A DNA stretch of 64,000 bases from an uncultured Microbulbifer sp. (lineage in GTDB: Bacteria > Pseudomonadota > Gammaproteobacteria > Pseudomonadales > Cellvibrionaceae), in NCBI RefSeq assembly GCF_947489355.1, contig NZ_CANLDD010000005.1, forward strand, positions 62,001-126,000. Reading direction: 5' to 3'. Position 1 is the stretch's first letter. Every line of letters starts with the position of its first letter. Below the pieces are notes generated by a model that did no database searches, was not told the origin of the DNA, and was given only the letters and a program-made list of their open reading frames with translations. Both the position numbers and the translations under genes were made by a program. Of this stretch, positions 28,304-36,705 are shown in pieces.

Positions 28304-28804
28304 GATGATTACTCCTTTGCGTTCAGTTTCTGGAGCCGAATGACGAGGATTCAAAAGCGCTGTAAAAAATGTACACACCAGGCTATTTGCGCTCTAATTT
28401 TACACGGCTTCTTGACACAGATTAGGTTAATTTTACTCGATATAACGATCAGTGGTAGCTACATTGGTGTGCCTTGTAATGTCTCTGGGATGCTCCATGG
28501 GCTTGAGTTTCACGTCCGCGATATACAAATATGGCACAATGAGTGGACAGTGCAACTCTCGAATATACGATGTTTTATTACAATTCATCGTTAACTATTT
28601 TGGACAATACATGACAAATGTCGAGCACTTGTCATTGAGTTTTTATTCTTATTTTTAAGGTTTGCCAGCAGTGCCTAGTCAGTCGCGGTAGGCAGTAGTG
28701 CAAGGATCAGATGCAAAATCCAAATGGCGTCACTTTCTCTTCAAGGCTGCCAACTATTGCTCATGGATCTGAAATAATTAATATAATTTGGTATCAAAGC
28801 GCGC
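28304..28804. other. AT-rich intergenic stretch with no supported gene
   Basis: This 500-bp segment is clearly AT-rich and contains only short unrelated frames without ribosome-binding sites. I see no RNA gene, repeat or transposase similarity. It lies between the exported-protein gene and the IS630 remnant and is probably part of the same acquired or decaying DNA. Confidence 0.6.
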
Positions 28805-29000
28805 ATGAAATACGATGCCAGAAAACTTAGCCATGAAGAGCAGCATCTCATCCGAGAAATTGCCCTCCAGCGCGTATTTGATGAGGAGTCAGCAGCAGAA
28901 GTCATCCGTAGCTTGGGGTTAGGTAGCAAAACTATTTTTCCTTGGTTGAAAATTGCACGAAAAAGGCATCGATGCATTGGCACCCCAAGCTGGGGTTTAT
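28805..29000 (+). mobile_element. remnant of an IS630-type transposase, frame-shifted
   Basis: The product MKYDARKLSHEEQHLIREIA with VIRSLGLGSKTIFPWLKIAR is the helix-turn-helix N-terminus of IS630-family transposases. After ARK the original reading frame continues in the +1 register as GIDALAPQAG, which shows a one-base shift in the A-run near 28,963. No DDE domain follows, so the element is dead. It lies next to lutC and marks the left edge of the intact catabolic island. Confidence 0.7.
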
Positions 29001-29120
29001 AGATCAGATTGTGTCAGTCCTGATTCGAGAGAAATTCAGTACGGACGAGTGCTGATTTCAATGTGAAAGCCTTTGTGCTCATAGCGCTTGTTATTGTATT
29101 GGGCTAATGGCGAGACAGAT

Positions 29121-29759
29121 TTATCCTGTCAACAGTAGTACGACCAGTGCATGCGGGCCGTGAGCGCCATATGCCAGGGTCTGCTGTATGTCAGCGGTCT
29201 TTGAGGGGCCTGAAACCAGAATGGCATTGGTGGGCATGGCCTGGCTCCAGGCTTGTCGCTGTATGGCCGATTGAAAGTCGGGAAAAAGACTCTTTTGTTC
29301 GACCAGGACCAAGTGTACGGGAGGCACCAGAGACATGCTTCTGGGCTCTACCGAATCTGGCCATAAGATGATTGAACCGGTTTCGGCAATGGCGCCTTGG
29401 GAAGTGGTTATGGATGCGTCAATCTTGTTAAATAACGCCTGCTTAAATATTTCAATACTCTCTGGAAATTCTGAATATTGGGGGGCTTCTGCAGTTGGCA
29501 GCATATGCCGGGTGCGCTCGGAGGTGAGCAGGGTGGAAATCTTTTTCTCGATAAAGAGAGCGCCCAGAACCTGTGTAAGTGCTGAGCGGACCGTGATAAT
29601 CACCTCTGCGTGATTGCTCTCCAGGGCTTGGACAAACTGCTCTGTCATAAACTCTGTTGATGGCTCTGCTGGAGATTGCGCGGTGCGGGCGAAAGCGTGT
29701 TTTGCGCTCAGGGGTGTTCGATTTAACCGGGCGAGGATGTTCTGCTTGGCCGAATTCAT
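29121..29759 (-). CDS. lutC: lactate utilisation protein C (LUD domain)
   Basis: Third subunit of the LutABC L-lactate oxidation complex. The 212-residue LUD-domain protein has ALFNKIDASITTSQGAIAET then GSIILWPDS and VLVEQK, and ends with GPSKTADIQQTLAYGAHGPH, the family's C-terminal signature. Its ATG overlaps the lutB stop by 4 bases (ATGA), so it is translationally coupled. In context, lactate may come from the L-fucose pathway encoded 10-15 kb downstream, whose predicted products are pyruvate and L-lactate. Confidence 0.93.
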   Translation of the reverse strand: MNSAKQNILARLNRTPLSAKHAFARTAQSPAEPSTEFMTEQFVQALESNHAEVIITVRSALTQVLGALFIEKKISTLLTSERTRHMLPTAEAPQYSEFPESIEIFKQALFNKIDASITTSQGAIAETGSIILWPDSVEPRSMSLVPPVHLVLVEQKSLFPDFQSAIQRQAWSQAMPTNAILVSGPSKTADIQQTLAYGAHGPHALVVLLLTG

Positions 29760-31204
29760 GAGTGAATCCTGTTTTTAAGTCGCTCGTGAAGGGGCTTTGA
29801 TGCGGGCTTGGGTAGCGTCCGGCTCTGTGTCCAGCCGTTTTTCCAATTGGGTATTAGCTGGCGGCCGCGCGTTACTGCCCAACTGGTCGTGCGATAGAGT
29901 GCAGGTCTTGAGCAGATGCCGGCCCACACCCTCCACAACAAAGCCTCAAGCCGCCGGCGCGCACTGCCTTCTCCGTGCATCACAACCGGTTCTGTTCGGT
30001 CTGAATTTTCAGTTTTGACCCGTAGCGAGGGCTTATTGGACTCAACCCTCAGTCGCTGTAGAAGTTTTGGAATGGGTATTTTGACAGGGCAGACTTCTTC
30101 GCAGGCGCCGCAGAGGGACGATGCTGTGGGCAGGTCCTTGGTCTGTTCCAGGCCAAGCTGATGCGGAGTGAAAATCTGGCCAATTGGGCCAGGGTAAACG
30201 GTGCCGTAGGCATGACCGCCAATGCGCGTATACACGGGGCAGTAATTCATGCAGGCGCCGCAGCGAATACACTGCAGGGTTTTGCGAAGCTCGTCGTCGG
30301 CAAACGCCTGGCTGCGGCCATTGTCGAGCAGTACCAGATGCACTTCTTTCGGACCATCGCGCTCATCGTCCTGGCGTGGCCGGGTAATCATATTGACATA
30401 AGTGGTGATGGCCTGCCCGGTGGCTGAGCGCGTAAGCAGCTTAAGCAGTGGTGGTATATCGGCCAAAAATTCCACCACTTTTTCGATGCCGGTTACTGCA
30501 ATATGCAGGTTGGGGACGGTTGTGGTCATTCGGCCATTGCCTTCGTTTTCAACCAGGCAGAGGGTACCGGTTTCGGCGATTGCAAAGTTGACGCCGCTAA
30601 TGCCAACGTCTGCGCCATAAAAGTGCTGCCTAAGCTGTTCCCTGCCAGTATTGATTAAGCGGTCAACATCGGTGGTGTAATTGACGTTGGGTATTTTGTC
30701 GGCAAACAGGTGCCCGATCTGCTCGGCATTTTTGTGTATGGCCGGCATGATGATATGCGAAGGGATTTCTTTTGCCAGCTGGACAATGTATTCGCCCATA
30801 TCGGATTCAATACAATCGATGCCGAATTGATTCAAGTGGTCGGTGAGTCCTATTTCCTCGGTGACCATGGATTTTCCCTTAACTGCGCTGCGACCACCGC
30901 GATCGGTGATGAGTTGCTGCACGATTTGATTGGCTTGTTGTGCGGTCTCGGCCCAGTGTACCTGTATACCATTGCTGTGGCATTGTTGCTCCAGTTGCTC
31001 AAGCAGTTGTGGCAACTTTTGCAGGCAACGCTGTTTAATCGCTGCCCCCTGGGCACTAAGCTGCTCGAAATCTTCCCGGTCGGGAAATGCCGCTCGGCGC
31101 TTGTTGCGCAAGAAATCCATGGCGCCGCGGAAATTTGAGCGGATGGTATTATCCTGCAGCGCTTGATGTGCGTTGTGCTTAAAGTTCCGAGGTGAATTAT
31201 GCAT
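29756..31204 (-). CDS. lutB: lactate utilisation iron-sulfur protein LutB
   Basis: The large LUD/ferredoxin subunit of the LutABC L-lactate oxidase. The N-terminal LUD domain contains VKGKSMVTEEIGL, FAIAETGTLCLVENEGNGRM and VNMITRPR. Two [4Fe-4S] motifs follow, CIRCGACMNYCPVY and CGACEEVCPVKIPI. ATG 31204 is chosen, giving 482 residues; the frame stays open upstream, but that stretch overlaps lutA and is unrelated. It overlaps lutA by 8 bases and lutC by 4, so the three genes form one tightly coupled operon, lutA-lutB-lutC, read leftwards. Confidence 0.94.
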   Translation of the reverse strand: MHNSPRNFKHNAHQALQDNTIRSNFRGAMDFLRNKRRAAFPDREDFEQLSAQGAAIKQRCLQKLPQLLEQLEQQCHSNGIQVHWAETAQQANQIVQQLITDRGGRSAVKGKSMVTEEIGLTDHLNQFGIDCIESDMGEYIVQLAKEIPSHIIMPAIHKNAEQIGHLFADKIPNVNYTTDVDRLINTGREQLRQHFYGADVGISGVNFAIAETGTLCLVENEGNGRMTTTVPNLHIAVTGIEKVVEFLADIPPLLKLLTRSATGQAITTYVNMITRPRQDDERDGPKEVHLVLLDNGRSQAFADDELRKTLQCIRCGACMNYCPVYTRIGGHAYGTVYPGPIGQIFTPHQLGLEQTKDLPTASSLCGACEEVCPVKIPIPKLLQRLRVESNKPSLRVKTENSDRTEPVVMHGEGSARRRLEALLWRVWAGICSRPALYRTTSWAVTRGRQLIPNWKNGWTQSRTLPKPASKPLHERLKNRIHS

Positions 31205-31973
31205 TGTCAATGGGCTCTGGTTCTGCCTGTGTGCGCTGAAGTAAGTAGCTGGCCAAATGGATACCGCGTAGAGTTTGCTGTTGGTGTTCGAACGCACCAT
31301 TGAGGTTGAGCATACAGCCCCAGTCGGCACTGACGTAGAGGTCGATGTCAGCTTCGCGCAAGTGCCGCGTCTTGTCTTCGAGCATAGCGCTGGAAATATC
31401 GGCGTGCTTGACAGAAAAGCTGCCGCCAAAACCGCAGCATTCACTTTCGTAAGCCTGTTCGACCAACATAACATTGTTCAGTTGGTGCAACAACTGAACA
31501 CCGGGTTCTCTAATGCCCATTTCTCTGCGTCCTGCGCAGGAGGTGTGCAGGGCGACGCGCTCGGGGTGGCCATTATCCTCCAACTTGATCTTCAGTACAT
31601 GAACCAGAAACTCCGAGAACTCATAGATCCGCTCTGAAAAGGCTGCCACTTCAGGGCTGTCGGGCAGTAGCGTGGGATAGTGTTTTCTCAGCATGCCGCC
31701 ACAAGACCCGGACAGTACAACGATGGGCCAGGGCTGGGGAAATTGCGCTATTTGGTGGATGGCGACTTGTTGGGCTTGTTCGGCGTAGCCCGAGTTGTAT
31801 GCAGGTTGCCCACAGCAGGTTTGACCCTGGGGATAAATGATCTCAATGCCCTCGCGCTCTAGGAGCGCAATGGCATCCAACCCGGATTGTGGTGCAAAGT
31901 TATCAACCAGACAGGTCGCGTACAGATAGACTTTTTTCGGTTTGGACGGGTAGTGCTTGATGGCTGTTTGCAT
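31197..31973 (-). CDS. lutA: lactate utilisation protein A (Cys-rich CCG domains)
   Basis: Predicted first subunit of the LutABC L-lactate oxidation system, in the GlpC/heterodisulfide-reductase-like CCG family. Two cysteine-rich motifs are seen, QTCCGQPAYNSGY at about 60 and SECCGFGGSFSVK at about 185, along with SGSCGGML and HTSCAGRREMG. ATG 31973 follows GAGG with suitable spacing; a TTG four codons earlier is less likely. It is divergent from the LysR gene at 32116 with 142 bp of AT-rich DNA between them, where both promoters must lie. Confidence 0.94.
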   Translation of the reverse strand: MQTAIKHYPSKPKKVYLYATCLVDNFAPQSGLDAIALLEREGIEIIYPQGQTCCGQPAYNSGYAEQAQQVAIHQIAQFPQPWPIVVLSGSCGGMLRKHYPTLLPDSPEVAAFSERIYEFSEFLVHVLKIKLEDNGHPERVALHTSCAGRREMGIREPGVQLLHQLNNVMLVEQAYESECCGFGGSFSVKHADISSAMLEDKTRHLREADIDLYVSADWGCMLNLNGAFEHQQQTLRGIHLASYLLQRTQAEPEPIDNA

Positions 31974-32115
31974 AGCAGGCCTCAATCGATGCTGAGCTCA
32001 ATGGGCTCAGCCGCTGTGGATACAGGGGTGAATGCAGAGTAATCACTGTGATATTGGGTGTATATAGAAAATAGATTATTATATTGTTTCCAAAAAATTA
32101 TTAATCAATACCAAT

Positions 32116-33027
32116 ATGCCGTCAGCCAGTGATCTCGCACTTTTTGGCCTGCTTGTGGAGGCAGGCGCTTTTCATCAGGCTGCAAAAACCGCCGGTATGT
32201 CGGCGCCGGGCTTTAGTAAGCGTATTTCCAAGCTTGAGTCCGAGCTCAAAACCCAGCTGGTTTATCGCAGCACCCGAAGCCTGAGCTTAACTGAGGCGGG
32301 AAAGCGTCTGTGGGAGCACGCCAGAATCATTAATTTACGTTTTGACCGGGCACTGGCGGAAGTGTCCGAGTACAACGCCGAGCCCAGGGGGGAGGTGTGC
32401 ATTAGTGTACCGACGATTTCGGGGGATATCCTTCTGGCCGATACAATCTCTGATTTTTGCGAGAAATACCCCAGGATCAGAGTCGATTTAAGGCTGGATA
32501 ATAATTACGTTGACCTGATTCGCGATGGTGTCGATATTGCCATTCGCACCGGGCAGCTGCAGGACTCCAGTCTCAAGGCGCGCTTGTTGATTGAATCCGA
32601 TTGGGTTGTTTGCGCATCAGAGGGTTATTTACAGCGGCACGGAGCGCCGGAATCGCCTCAACGATTGCTGGATCACAACTGCCTTATCTACAGCCTGCAG
32701 GATGGTGGGGCTAAAAACTGGCTGTTTAAAGGGAGAGAGGGGCGCTATAGCCTGGCGGTGGGCGGGAGTCTTGAGAGCAATAATGGCATGGTGCTGAAGA
32801 GGTCAGCCCTGCGGGGGCACGGCATCATCTATGTGCCCAGGTGTCTGGTGCATCGAGAGCTTTGCAATGCAACCCTGAAGCAGCTGTTCAAGCACCAGAC
32901 CGATAAGCGCCAGGGAGTTTACGCGGTTTCCCCCTTTTCAAAGGTGCTGTCACTGCCGGTCAGGCTGCTGATAGATCATACAGAAGCGGCCTATGGCAGC
33001 TATGCCGATTGGTTTCAGGATACCTGA
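32116..33027 (+). CDS. LysR-family regulator next to lutABC
   Basis: A 303-residue LysR-type regulator. The N-terminal helix-turn-helix (LFGLLVEAGAFHQAAKTAGM, then SAPGFSKRISKLESEL) is followed by the effector domain with DLIRDGVDIAIRTGQLQDSS and ALRGHGIIYVPRCLVHREL, which is typical of the TrbI/CrgA-like subgroup. Divergent from lutA, it is the best candidate to control lactate use, although GntR-type regulators are more usual for lut operons. It could equally act on agaR or other genes of the island. Confidence 0.82.
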   Translation: MPSASDLALFGLLVEAGAFHQAAKTAGMSAPGFSKRISKLESELKTQLVYRSTRSLSLTEAGKRLWEHARIINLRFDRALAEVSEYNAEPRGEVCISVPTISGDILLADTISDFCEKYPRIRVDLRLDNNYVDLIRDGVDIAIRTGQLQDSSLKARLLIESDWVVCASEGYLQRHGAPESPQRLLDHNCLIYSLQDGGAKNWLFKGREGRYSLAVGGSLESNNGMVLKRSALRGHGIIYVPRCLVHRELCNATLKQLFKHQTDKRQGVYAVSPFSKVLSLPVRLLIDHTEAAYGSYADWFQDT

Positions 33028-33099
33028 GCGTCTCAAGTGTAAGTTTGTGAAAGTGCTGATGGGTTGTTAAGATTTCCTTTTGATCGCGATAGAGATTCC

Positions 33100-33882
33100 A
33101 TGTTTGACACCATTCAGCGACGCCAAAAAATCGTCGAAGAAATCCAGCAACAGGGGCAGGTACGTGTCGAGGCCCTGTCCAAGCGTTTTGCGGTATCCTC
33201 GGTGACCATACGCGGTGATCTCAATGAGCTGGATCGCCGCGGCCTGTTGGTGCGCTCCCGCGGAGGGGCGGTGGCCTCAACGCCGCTGGCCAAAGAGCTG
33301 TCGATGAATGATCGCTATCGGCAAAATCTTACGCTGAAGCAGAAAATTGGCAAGCTGGCGGCGGGTTTGATTGGCAATGGCGAGCGTGTGATTCTCGATT
33401 CTGGCAGCACCGCCGAAGAGGTGGCGCGCCACTTACATAAGCATCAGAACCTGCAGGTGATGACCAGTGGCCTGAATGTGGCTACCCGTCTGGCAGAAAT
33501 CGATGCTGTCGCCCTGATGCTATGTGGCGGTAACCTGAGACACAAGACCCAGTCATTTTATGGTCCCCTGGCTGAGGCGAGCCTGAAGAACCTGCGTTTC
33601 GACAAGTTTATCCTGGGGGTAGACGGCTTTGATCTGGAAGCGATTACCACCCACTTTGAGCCGGAGGCGTGCCTCAATCGGCTGATGTGTGACGCGGCCA
33701 ATGAGGTTATTGCCGTGACGGATTCGAGCAAGTTCGGCCGCAAGGGCCTGCATCTGATCTGTCAGCTGTCCAGATTGACCGCTGTGGTGACCGATAGTGC
33801 TCTGCCAGAAGACTATGCCGTGCGCTTAGCCCAGGCTGACGTGACCGTACACTTGATTGATGCCGGACCCGATCAGGTTTAA
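33100..33882 (+). CDS. agaR: DeoR-family repressor, AgaR-like
   Basis: A 260-residue DeoR-family regulator with an N-terminal helix-turn-helix (VEALSKRFAVSSVTIRGDLN ELDRRGLL) and a sugar-phosphate-sensing C-terminal domain (RVILDSGSTAEEVARHL, NLQVMTSGLNVATRLAE, DKFILGVDGFD, VIAVTDSSKFGRKGLHL). Its place immediately ahead of agaP-agaZ-agaS-agaK, and a sequence resembling the published AgaR site just upstream of agaP, support control of GalNAc catabolism by a phosphorylated amino-sugar or tagatose phosphate. ATG 33100 is used; the frame is open 12 codons further. Confidence 0.85.
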   Translation: MFDTIQRRQKIVEEIQQQGQVRVEALSKRFAVSSVTIRGDLNELDRRGLLVRSRGGAVASTPLAKELSMNDRYRQNLTLKQKIGKLAAGLIGNGERVILDSGSTAEEVARHLHKHQNLQVMTSGLNVATRLAEIDAVALMLCGGNLRHKTQSFYGPLAEASLKNLRFDKFILGVDGFDLEAITTHFEPEACLNRLMCDAANEVIAVTDSSKFGRKGLHLICQLSRLTAVVTDSALPEDYAVRLAQADVTVHLIDAGPDQV

Positions 33883-33974
33883 TCCAGCAGTTGTACTGGC
33901 CTCGGTGGTGCCTCAACGCTCTTTAATGACTTCATTCCACTCCGTGGCCTGGGCGGAATTTTTTTCATCTATAG

Positions 33975-33992
33975 ACTTTCGTTTGCTTTCGA
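33975..33992. promoter_or_regulatory. candidate AgaR operator upstream of agaP
   Basis: ACTTTCGTTTGCTTTCGA holds two CTTTCG repeats separated by TTTG and matches most positions of the E. coli AgaR consensus core (TTTCRTTTYRTTTY), with two mismatches in the middle. Inverted CTTTC-type elements (TTTGAAAG, 34,001-34,008) follow. It lies about 100 bp upstream of the agaP start. Confidence 0.55.
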
Positions 33993-34080
33993 ATGTATTA
34001 TTTGAAAGATGTCGAAACTTCTGTTTTGCCTGACAAATCCAGCCGGTGTTTTCATAACTTCTAATAATGAGTGCCAACCC

Positions 34081-35385
34081 ATGTTGATAAATACCCGTTC
34101 ATCCAGCCTTTTACCGATGCTGATCATTGGCATTTTGTTTTTTACCTTTGGCTTTGTGACCTGGTTAAATGGCTCTTTAATCCCCTTTCTGCAGATTGCC
34201 TGTGAGCTGAGTCATACCGAGGCCTACCTTGTCACTATGGCGTTTTACATCGCCTACACAATCATGGCACTGCCTATGTCCATGGTGCTGCGTCGCACAG
34301 GCTACAAAAATGGCATGGTATTGGGATTGTTGGTGATGATGGTGGGCAGCTTGATTTTTATACCCGCCGCTCTGAGTCGTACTTACGGTGTATTTTTGAT
34401 GGGGCTGATGGTTCTGGGTACCGGCCTGACGATCTTACAGACAGCCGCCAACCCTTACATTGTGGTGATTGGCCCACGTGAAACCGCGGCGGTCCGTATT
34501 AGTATGATGGGCGTGTTAAACAAGCTGGCTGGTGTGGTGGCCCCCCTGGTCTTTACCGCCTGGGTGTTGAGTGATATTTCTCAGTTCTCTGAAGGCGCTC
34601 TGACCGCTATGAGCGTCAGCGATAAGACCGAGGCCCTGGTGGATTTGTCATCTCGATTGATGACACCTTATGCCATTATGGCGATGCTGCTGCTATTGCT
34701 GGCTGCATTCGTGAAGTTCTCTCCTCTGCCTGAACCCGACCTGGGTGAAGAATCAACCGAGAGCGGCATATCCCGTTCGATCCTGTCGCATCCGCAACTG
34801 ATGCTGGGTGTGGCGGCTCTGTTTTGTTATGTCGGTGCTGAAGTGATTGCGGGGGATACGATCGGATTATTTGGCAAGGGTCTGGGGGTCAATAACTTTG
34901 GCCAGCTGACCTCTTACACCATGGGCTTCATGGTGGTGGGGTATCTGATCGGGATGTTGCTCATCCCTCGCTGGATCAGCCAGTCGAAAGCGTTAATGGT
35001 CTCGGCGGCCCTGGGGATTGTGTTGAGTGTGTTGATCTACACTGCCAGCCCGGACAGTTATGGTGTTTGGAGCAGTCTGTTGCTGTGGACCGGTGTGCAG
35101 GGTATTCCCAATGTGGTTTTGTATGTGGCGCTTTTTGGTTTGGCCAATGCGCTGGTTTGGCCCGCCATTTGGCCCATGGCGCTGGAAGGGCTGGACGCTA
35201 AAGAGACCAGTACCGGCTCGGCACTGTTGATCATGGCAATCGCAGGCGGAGCACTTTTACCGATGCTTTACGGTTTGGTGGCCGACATACTACAGGACAG
35301 TCAAACGTCCTATCTACTGATGATTCCCTGTTACCTATTTATCCTATTCTACGCTTTTAAAGGCCACAAACTGCGTCAGTGGTGA
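34081..35385 (+). CDS. agaP: MFS sugar permease, AgaP/NagP-like
   Basis: A proton-driven sugar transporter of the FucP-like MFS branch with about 12 membrane helices in 434 residues. Motifs include GILFFTFGFVTWLNGSLIPF, GLTILQTAANPYIVVIGPRE (the signature of FucP/NagP-like permeases), MGFMVVGYLIGMLLIPRW and the C-terminal GLANALVWPAIWPMALEG, which is typical of amino-sugar members. ATG 34081 is chosen to match family starts; the frame opens 24 codons earlier. Position ahead of agaZ-agaS-agaK points to N-acetylgalactosamine, but GlcNAc cannot be excluded. Confidence 0.83.
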   Translation: MLINTRSSSLLPMLIIGILFFTFGFVTWLNGSLIPFLQIACELSHTEAYLVTMAFYIAYTIMALPMSMVLRRTGYKNGMVLGLLVMMVGSLIFIPAALSRTYGVFLMGLMVLGTGLTILQTAANPYIVVIGPRETAAVRISMMGVLNKLAGVVAPLVFTAWVLSDISQFSEGALTAMSVSDKTEALVDLSSRLMTPYAIMAMLLLLLAAFVKFSPLPEPDLGEESTESGISRSILSHPQLMLGVAALFCYVGAEVIAGDTIGLFGKGLGVNNFGQLTSYTMGFMVVGYLIGMLLIPRWISQSKALMVSAALGIVLSVLIYTASPDSYGVWSSLLLWTGVQGIPNVVLYVALFGLANALVWPAIWPMALEGLDAKETSTGSALLIMAIAGGALLPMLYGLVADILQDSQTSYLLMIPCYLFILFYAFKGHKLRQW

Positions 35386-35416
35386 TTGTGTAAACAACGT
35401 CGGGCAGGATTTTGCC

Positions 35417-36703
35417 ATGCAAAAAATTCTGGATATTGCTTCCGATAACCGGCGCGGTTTAGCGCGCGGAATTTATGCTATCTGCACTGCGCACCCGTTG
35501 GTTCTCAAGGCGGCACTGCTACAAGGGCTCAAGGACAATACGCCGGTATTGATCGAAGCAACCGCCAATCAAGTGAATCAGTTTGGCGGTTATACGGGCA
35601 TGCAGCCTGCAGATTTCATCCCTTTCGTCAACGCGATTGCCGAAACCGTCGGCTTTGACCGGCAGCAAATCATTTTCGGGGGCGATCACCTGGGGCCGGT
35701 ATGCTGGGTGTCGGAGTCCGCCGAGCAGGCGATGGCGAAAGCCAAGGATCTTATTCGTGCTTATGTGGCCGCAGGTTTTAAAAAAATCCACTTGGATACC
35801 AGTATGCGCTGTGCAGATGATACCGGGCCACTCACCGACGCCACTGTCGCGGAGCGCGCCGCCGCACTGTGTGCGGTGGCTGAGAAAACGGCACTGGCGG
35901 TTTTTGGCTGCGCGGAGCTGGTCTATGTTGTGGGAACCGAAGTGCCGCCTCCAGGCGGCGCGGCAGAAGCCATTGACGATCTGCAGGTAACCGGCTGCGA
36001 GGACGTGCTCGCAACTGTTGAGGCGCATCGGAAAGCTTTTTTTCAGCGGGATTTGTCTCAGGCCTGGGAACGGGTTGTGGGGCTGGTGGTACAGCCGGGG
36101 GTTGAGTTTGATCACACCTCGGTACACGACTATCGCCCGGATGACGCTAAAGACTTAGCCGCCCTGCTTTCAAAAATCCCCAACCTGGTTTTTGAGGCAC
36201 ATTCGACCGACTACCAGCCGGCAATAGCCTACACGCACTTGATTGCCGACCACTTTGCCATTCTCAAAGTCGGCCCACAGTTGACGTATGCACTGCGCGA
36301 AGCGCTATTTTCCTTGAGTCATATTGAGGATGAGCTTATTACAAAAGAGAAGTGCTCCGGCTTGCGTCAGGTCTGTGAAGACATCATGTTGGCATCACCC
36401 GAGCACTGGGCAAACTACTATCCGAAGCAGGAGCCTCAGGGGCGGCTTTACCGGCGTTACAGCTACAGTGATCGTATTCGTTACTATTGGGTGAAGCCTG
36501 AAATTGAACAGGCGGTTACCTGCCTTATGAATAATTTAACCGAATCGTCCATACCGGAGCCTTTGCTTGCGCAGTATCTCCCGCAAGAATATCAAGCCGT
36601 GCGTTCGAAAGTGCTGAAGCCAACTGCGCAAGCGTTAGTTCTTTTTCATATTATGCAAGTGATCGATGTCTACGCCAAAGCTTGCTGGAAGCAAGAGGTT
36701 TAG
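35417..36703 (+). CDS. agaZ: tagatose-1,6-bisphosphate aldolase subunit, AgaZ/KbaZ/GatZ type
   Basis: AgaZ/KbaZ/GatZ proteins are the non-catalytic or chaperone-like partners of class II tagatose-bisphosphate aldolases. The 428-residue protein has IASDNRRGLARGIYAICTAH, LIEATANQVNQFGGYTGM, the metal-like pair FGGDHLGP, HLDTSMRCADD and YSYSDRIRYYWV, all typical of the family. No catalytic AgaY/KbaY gene is present in the window, so it may work alone, as proposed for some marine gammaproteobacteria, or with an aldolase encoded elsewhere. It is followed 2 bp later by agaS. Confidence 0.88.
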   Translation: MQKILDIASDNRRGLARGIYAICTAHPLVLKAALLQGLKDNTPVLIEATANQVNQFGGYTGMQPADFIPFVNAIAETVGFDRQQIIFGGDHLGPVCWVSESAEQAMAKAKDLIRAYVAAGFKKIHLDTSMRCADDTGPLTDATVAERAAALCAVAEKTALAVFGCAELVYVVGTEVPPPGGAAEAIDDLQVTGCEDVLATVEAHRKAFFQRDLSQAWERVVGLVVQPGVEFDHTSVHDYRPDDAKDLAALLSKIPNLVFEAHSTDYQPAIAYTHLIADHFAILKVGPQLTYALREALFSLSHIEDELITKEKCSGLRQVCEDIMLASPEHWANYYPKQEPQGRLYRRYSYSDRIRYYWVKPEIEQAVTCLMNNLTESSIPEPLLAQYLPQEYQAVRSKVLKPTAQALVLFHIMQVIDVYAKACWKQEV

Positions 36704-36705
36704 CG

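Noticed and set aside
31205..31474. 90-codon extension of lutB into lutA
   Set aside because: Antisense-like composition in another frame of lutA; the LUD family begins near 31204.
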